DNA of 9,110 bases from Anaerolineae bacterium (GTDB taxonomy: Bacteria; Chloroflexota; Anaerolineae; Anaerolineales; Villigracilaceae), in assembly GCA_003158885.1 (NCBI GenBank), contig PMLN01000080.1, positions 4,035-13,144 of the forward strand, written 5' to 3'. The notes under the pieces are model-generated. The model saw nothing but the letters and a program-made list of their open reading frames with translations, did not search any database and was not told the DNA's origin. Positions 6,713 to 9,110 of this stretch are shown here, piece by piece. The translations under genes and the position numbers were made by a program. Positions within the stretch are counted from its first letter, which is position 1, and every line of letters begins with the position of its first letter.

Positions 6713-8401
6713 TTACTTTTCCTGCTGCGCGGTCTGGCTTTCGCTTTGGAATTGGATGATTACATCCGAACCCGGGATGGCATGGCCCAGCTCCTCCACC
6801 GCTGTTAGGAGCACGTTGCGCAGGTTGATGGATTGACCGATCTTCGATGTGATATCGCTGATCTTCTGCTCCTTTACCGCGCGGTGTTGGGCATCTTCCA
6901 GCAGGCGTGCGTTTTCCATGGCCAGCGCCACGCGTTCGGCTGTGGCTTGGACCAGCGCCCGTTCATCCTCGCTCCACGAAGGATGTTTATCGCTTCGGTT
7001 TAATTTAAGGCTGCCGATCACCTGTCCGCGCAATCGGATCGGCACATGGATCATTCCGTCCATCTCCACGTCGTTGGTTTTGCTTAGGATCGGTTCGGCT
7101 CGCAGACCTCGGAATTGATATCCCATCACATTTCGCTTATCCAAATATTCCTTCCAGGTGCGGCCCATTAATTGGCTGGATGCGATCTCTGCTTCCTGCA
7201 AAGCGCGCCTCGTCTCTTCGTTGGCCTTTGCGTTCTGGATGGCAATCGCCACCTGGTCGGCCAGGATGGATAGAACGGAATAATCATCTTCGCTGAACGC
7301 ATTTGCTTCAGCGGATTGAATATCCAGTGCGCCGATGACCATGTCTTTGACCTTGAGCGGCAGGCACATTTCGGAGCGCGTTTCAGGCAGGTCGGGGTTG
7401 GTGAAGAAGTTGGCATCCACGCCCACATCCAGGGTAATGCGCGGCTTTCCGCTTTCCGTCACATAGCCGACGATGCCTTGCTGACCAACTCGCAGGCGGT
7501 GTCCCCTGGCCAGCATTTTCTCTCCTCCCTCGCTGTTCGCGGCGCTCAAAATGGCGTATTCCTGATGTTCGTCCAGCAGGAAAATCCCAATGTGGTAATA
7601 ACCGAGCTGCCCGCTGATCAGGTTTGTTAATAAATTCATCAGCCGGTTCTGTTCCGGAATGGAAGCCGCTAATCGCGATACTTCAGCCACCGTTCTTAAT
7701 CGTGAAGCTTGCTCTTCGGTTTTTTGATTAGCCCTCAATAAATCCGCGGTACGTTCAGTGACTCGCTCTTCCAATTGGGCATGCCCGGCCTGCAGGGCTT
7801 GAAATATTTCTCTCACCTGGCGCAAAACGGTATTGAATTCCCGCTTTAGGAAATAGATGGCCAAAACGAGCACCGCTCCGGGAACGCTCATATCCAGGCC
7901 GTAAGTGATCCAATCGGAGACTGCACCGGTAGTGCCGGGCATTGCAAGAAATTTAAAAAGACCGCTGAGTGCAAGCCATCCGATGATCGTCATTGTGAGA
8001 ATACTTAAGGCCAAAGCGGCATAGCCAAGCCGGTGATCAAATAGTAAGGCGGTGATGACAATAAACGCAAGCAAAAACATGGAGGCGTCGGCGGATATGC
8101 CATAACCGAGAAGGATGATTGCAGCGACCAGGTAGATTAATCCTGAAAAGACACCCGCGCGAATGGAATAGGAAACCGGTGCAAAGGTAACCACCAATAG
8201 AAGCAGGAAAATGAAACCATAGATCGCAAGAATACGGAAATCGCCGTTGAAGAGCGAATACGTGAACATCACGCCGCCAAAAACCACTGCCGCGCGCAGC
8301 ACAATATTGAGGAAGTTCTCGCGCCAGCGGTTCGAAAACGCGGCGGAGTTTAGGATCTCCGACATCAAGGATGGTTCGGTGGTTTGTTTAACATTAGTCA
8401 T
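6713..8401 (-). CDS. Six-helix membrane protein with cytoplasmic GAF modules, no output domain
   Basis: A 562-residue membrane sensor. Hydrophobic segments at about 33-50, 57-74, 82-101, 105-121, 127-150 and 171-187 suggest six helices with short loops; I do not recognise a named MASE- or MHYT-type domain. A coiled coil (about 188-245) leads to a complete GAF (about 240-392) with GHRLRVGQQGIVGYV and the NPDLPETRSEM motif. Then come the Trp/GY linker (W416, G427-Y428), the second half of a GAF (about 449-503) and a partial first-half GAF (513-552) before the end. No catalytic domain is present, so it should act through a partner, probably the kinase of this operon. I chose ATG 8401-8399: it has AGGAA 7 nt upstream and overlaps the preceding stop by 8 nt. 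A TTG at 8428 would add nine residues but has no comparable ribosome binding site. What the membrane part senses is unknown. Confidence 0.88.
   Translation of the reverse strand: MTNVKQTTEPSLMSEILNSAAFSNRWRENFLNIVLRAAVVFGGVMFTYSLFNGDFRILAIYGFIFLLLLVVTFAPVSYSIRAGVFSGLIYLVAAIILLGYGISADASMFLLAFIVITALLFDHRLGYAALALSILTMTIIGWLALSGLFKFLAMPGTTGAVSDWITYGLDMSVPGAVLVLAIYFLKREFNTVLRQVREIFQALQAGHAQLEERVTERTADLLRANQKTEEQASRLRTVAEVSRLAASIPEQNRLMNLLTNLISGQLGYYHIGIFLLDEHQEYAILSAANSEGGEKMLARGHRLRVGQQGIVGYVTESGKPRITLDVGVDANFFTNPDLPETRSEMCLPLKVKDMVIGALDIQSAEANAFSEDDYSVLSILADQVAIAIQNAKANEETRRALQEAEIASSQLMGRTWKEYLDKRNVMGYQFRGLRAEPILSKTNDVEMDGMIHVPIRLRGQVIGSLKLNRSDKHPSWSEDERALVQATAERVALAMENARLLEDAQHRAVKEQKISDITSKIGQSINLRNVLLTAVEELGHAIPGSDVIIQFQSESQTAQQEK
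6717..6723 (-). promoter_or_regulatory. Ribosome binding site of the dCache sensor
   Basis: AGGAAAA on the minus strand, 9 nt before ATG 6707-6705, overlapping the last codons of the upstream gene. It is a moderate Shine-Dalgarno match, consistent with a closely spaced operon gene. Confidence 0.5.
6746..6865 (-). other. Partial GAF (first helix and strand) ending the six-helix sensor
   Basis: Residues 513-552 (KISDITSKIGQ...AVEELGHAIPGSDVIIQF) match the terminal segment of the other two sensors and stop after one predicted strand. A complete GAF would need about 100 more residues. Confidence 0.55.
7106..7207 (-). other. Trp/GY linker module, copy 2
   Basis: In the six-helix sensor, residues about 399-432 carry ALQEAE, then W416 and G427-Y428, with the same ungapped spacing as the other two copies. 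Confidence 0.6.
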
Positions 8402-9110
8402 GGTTTGATTCCTGACTGTCGCTGCCAAGCTCCAATGTCACTTCGGTTGAGCTTCCCAACTTTTTTCCCAGCTCTTCGACGGCCAGCCTCATGATCGAAT
8501 CGATATCGCTGGCCGCGCTGATCTTCGTTGATATTTCGCCGATGGTGCGCTCGCGCGCCGAGCGGCGCTGTGCATCATCCAGCAGGCGGGCGTTTTCAAG
8601 CGCCAGCGCGGCGCGTTCAACGGCCGCCCGTGCAACGGCCAATTCGTTCTCCGACCAGCGGCGCGCACGATCGGTGGGGCGGATGTTGAGCACGCCGATG
8701 GTTTGATTGCGAATTCGAATGGGGAATGCCAATTCTCCTTCGATGGAATCTGCATTGGCCGCAGAGGCCTTGATATCGAGCGGAGCTGCGAGCGAGGAAG
8801 TCTTCCCTTTATGGGAGCGATACCCAATGATGGTTTGTGCCTTTGAATATTGTTCCCAACCTTGGGCGACGAATTCATCGTAAATTTTCTGCGCTTCGGT
8901 AAGTGCGTGACTGGTCTGGCTAAATAGGCGGGCATTTTCAATGGCGACTGCCACTTGGTTGGCGAGAGTGGTTAATACTTCGATTTGCTCTTCGCCGAAC
9001 GCGGACGCTTCCGTGCTTTGGATATCGAGCACGCCGATCAACTGATCGCCCACCATGAGCGGGAGGGCCATTTCTGCATGAGTGGCGGGAAGATCCGGAT
9101 TGTTGAAGTA
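8394..9110 (-). CDS. GAF-module sensor protein, N-terminus outside the window
   Basis: Only the last 238 residues are visible; the frame is open to the window edge (first codon 9110-9108). The visible part starts inside a GAF at YFNNPDLPATHAEM, the motif also present in the GAFs of both downstream sensors. It continues through the GAF's closing strands and helix (to about 63), a Trp/GY linker (W85, G96-Y97), the second half of a GAF (about 125-177) and a first-half GAF segment (187-228), then stops. This C-terminal plan is paralogous to the two genes that follow. No kinase or other output domain is present in the visible part. A membrane or other sensing domain may lie upstream, which cannot be judged here. 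The ATG at 9071 is an internal methionine in the middle of the GAF, not a start. The gene overlaps the next start by 8 nt. Confidence 0.9.
   Translation of the reverse strand, partial: YFNNPDLPATHAEMALPLMVGDQLIGVLDIQSTEASAFGEEQIEVLTTLANQVAVAIENARLFSQTSHALTEAQKIYDEFVAQGWEQYSKAQTIIGYRSHKGKTSSLAAPLDIKASAANADSIEGELAFPIRIRNQTIGVLNIRPTDRARRWSENELAVARAAVERAALALENARLLDDAQRRSARERTIGEISTKISAASDIDSIMRLAVEELGKKLGSSTEVTLELGSDSQESNHD
8409..8413 (-). promoter_or_regulatory. Ribosome binding site deciding the start of the six-helix sensor
   Basis: AGGAA on the minus strand, 7 nt before ATG 8401-8399, lying in the end of the upstream gene. It favours this ATG over the in-frame TTG at 8428. Confidence 0.65.
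8427..8552 (-). other. Partial GAF (first helix and strand) ending the first sensor
   Basis: Visible residues 187-228 (ERTIGEISTKI...AVEELGKKLGSSTEVTLEL) repeat the terminal segment seen in the other two sensors, again ending after one predicted strand. Confidence 0.55.
8805..8909 (-). other. Trp/GY linker module, copy 1
   Basis: Between the full GAF and the half GAF, visible residues 68-102 carry ALTEAQ, then W85 and G96-Y97. The spacing L-x-E-A-x11-W-x10-G-Y is identical to the other two copies. I know no named domain for it. Confidence 0.6.

Noticed and set aside
8402..8428. Alternative TTG start at 8428 for the six-helix sensor, adding nine residues.
   Set aside because: ATG at 8401 has a good AGGAA at 7 nt and the short stop-start overlap typical of this operon. 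The TTG has no comparable ribosome binding site and would lie deeper in the upstream gene.
2015..8600. Recurrent short DNA matches such as 'aggcgggcgtttt' at about 2017, 3037, 4427, 6902 and 8583.
   Set aside because: Each encodes the conserved ENAR[L]F helix end of a GAF domain on the minus strand. They reflect protein paralogy, not a DNA repeat or CRISPR array.
8394..9071. Treating the ATG at 9071 as the start of a complete 225-residue protein.
   Set aside because: The frame is open to the window edge and the upstream codons (YFNNPDLPATHAE) belong to the same GAF domain, so the gene is partial.

Overview
The window is one block of five genes, all read from the minus strand, with almost no non-coding DNA. 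It looks like a bacterial signalling operon. Base composition is moderate (by eye a little over half G+C). The protein style, with long chains of GAF domains ending in 'ENARLF' plus dCache/HAMP sensors that carry no catalytic domain, is one I associate with Chloroflexota, especially Anaerolineae. That placement is inference from style, not from a marker gene.

In transcription order (right to left): (1) 9110-8394, the C-terminal part of a GAF protein whose start lies outside the window; (2) 8401-6713, a protein with about six membrane helices followed by GAF modules; (3) 6707-4173, a dCache-HAMP-GAF membrane sensor; (4) 4176-3391, an orphan ParA/Soj-type ATPase with no ParB in view; (5) 3422 to beyond position 1, a large soluble multi-GAF/PAS histidine kinase, cut by the window edge just before its G2 box. 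The junctions are an 8-nt overlap, a 5-nt gap, a 4-nt ATGA overlap and a 32-nt overlap. Each internal start has a Shine-Dalgarno-like sequence, so one translationally coupled transcript is likely. I saw no promoter, terminator, RNA gene, mobile element, CRISPR array or gene-free stretch; the largest gap is 5 nt.

The three sensor proteins share one C-terminal plan. A complete GAF is followed by a helical linker with fixed spacing (L-x-E-A-x11-W-x10-G-[YF]), the second half of a GAF, and then a final segment resembling only the first helix and strand of another GAF. None has a kinase, methyl-accepting, cyclase or phosphodiesterase domain. The kinase begins with a basic peptide resembling the ParA-contacting N-terminus of ParB/Spo0J, then a disordered linker, then only the second half of a GAF. 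My working model (inference) is that several kinase-less sensors feed one soluble kinase through GAF-GAF contacts, perhaps by fragment complementation, and that the ParA-like ATPase positions the kinase or complex in the cell through the ParB-like peptide.
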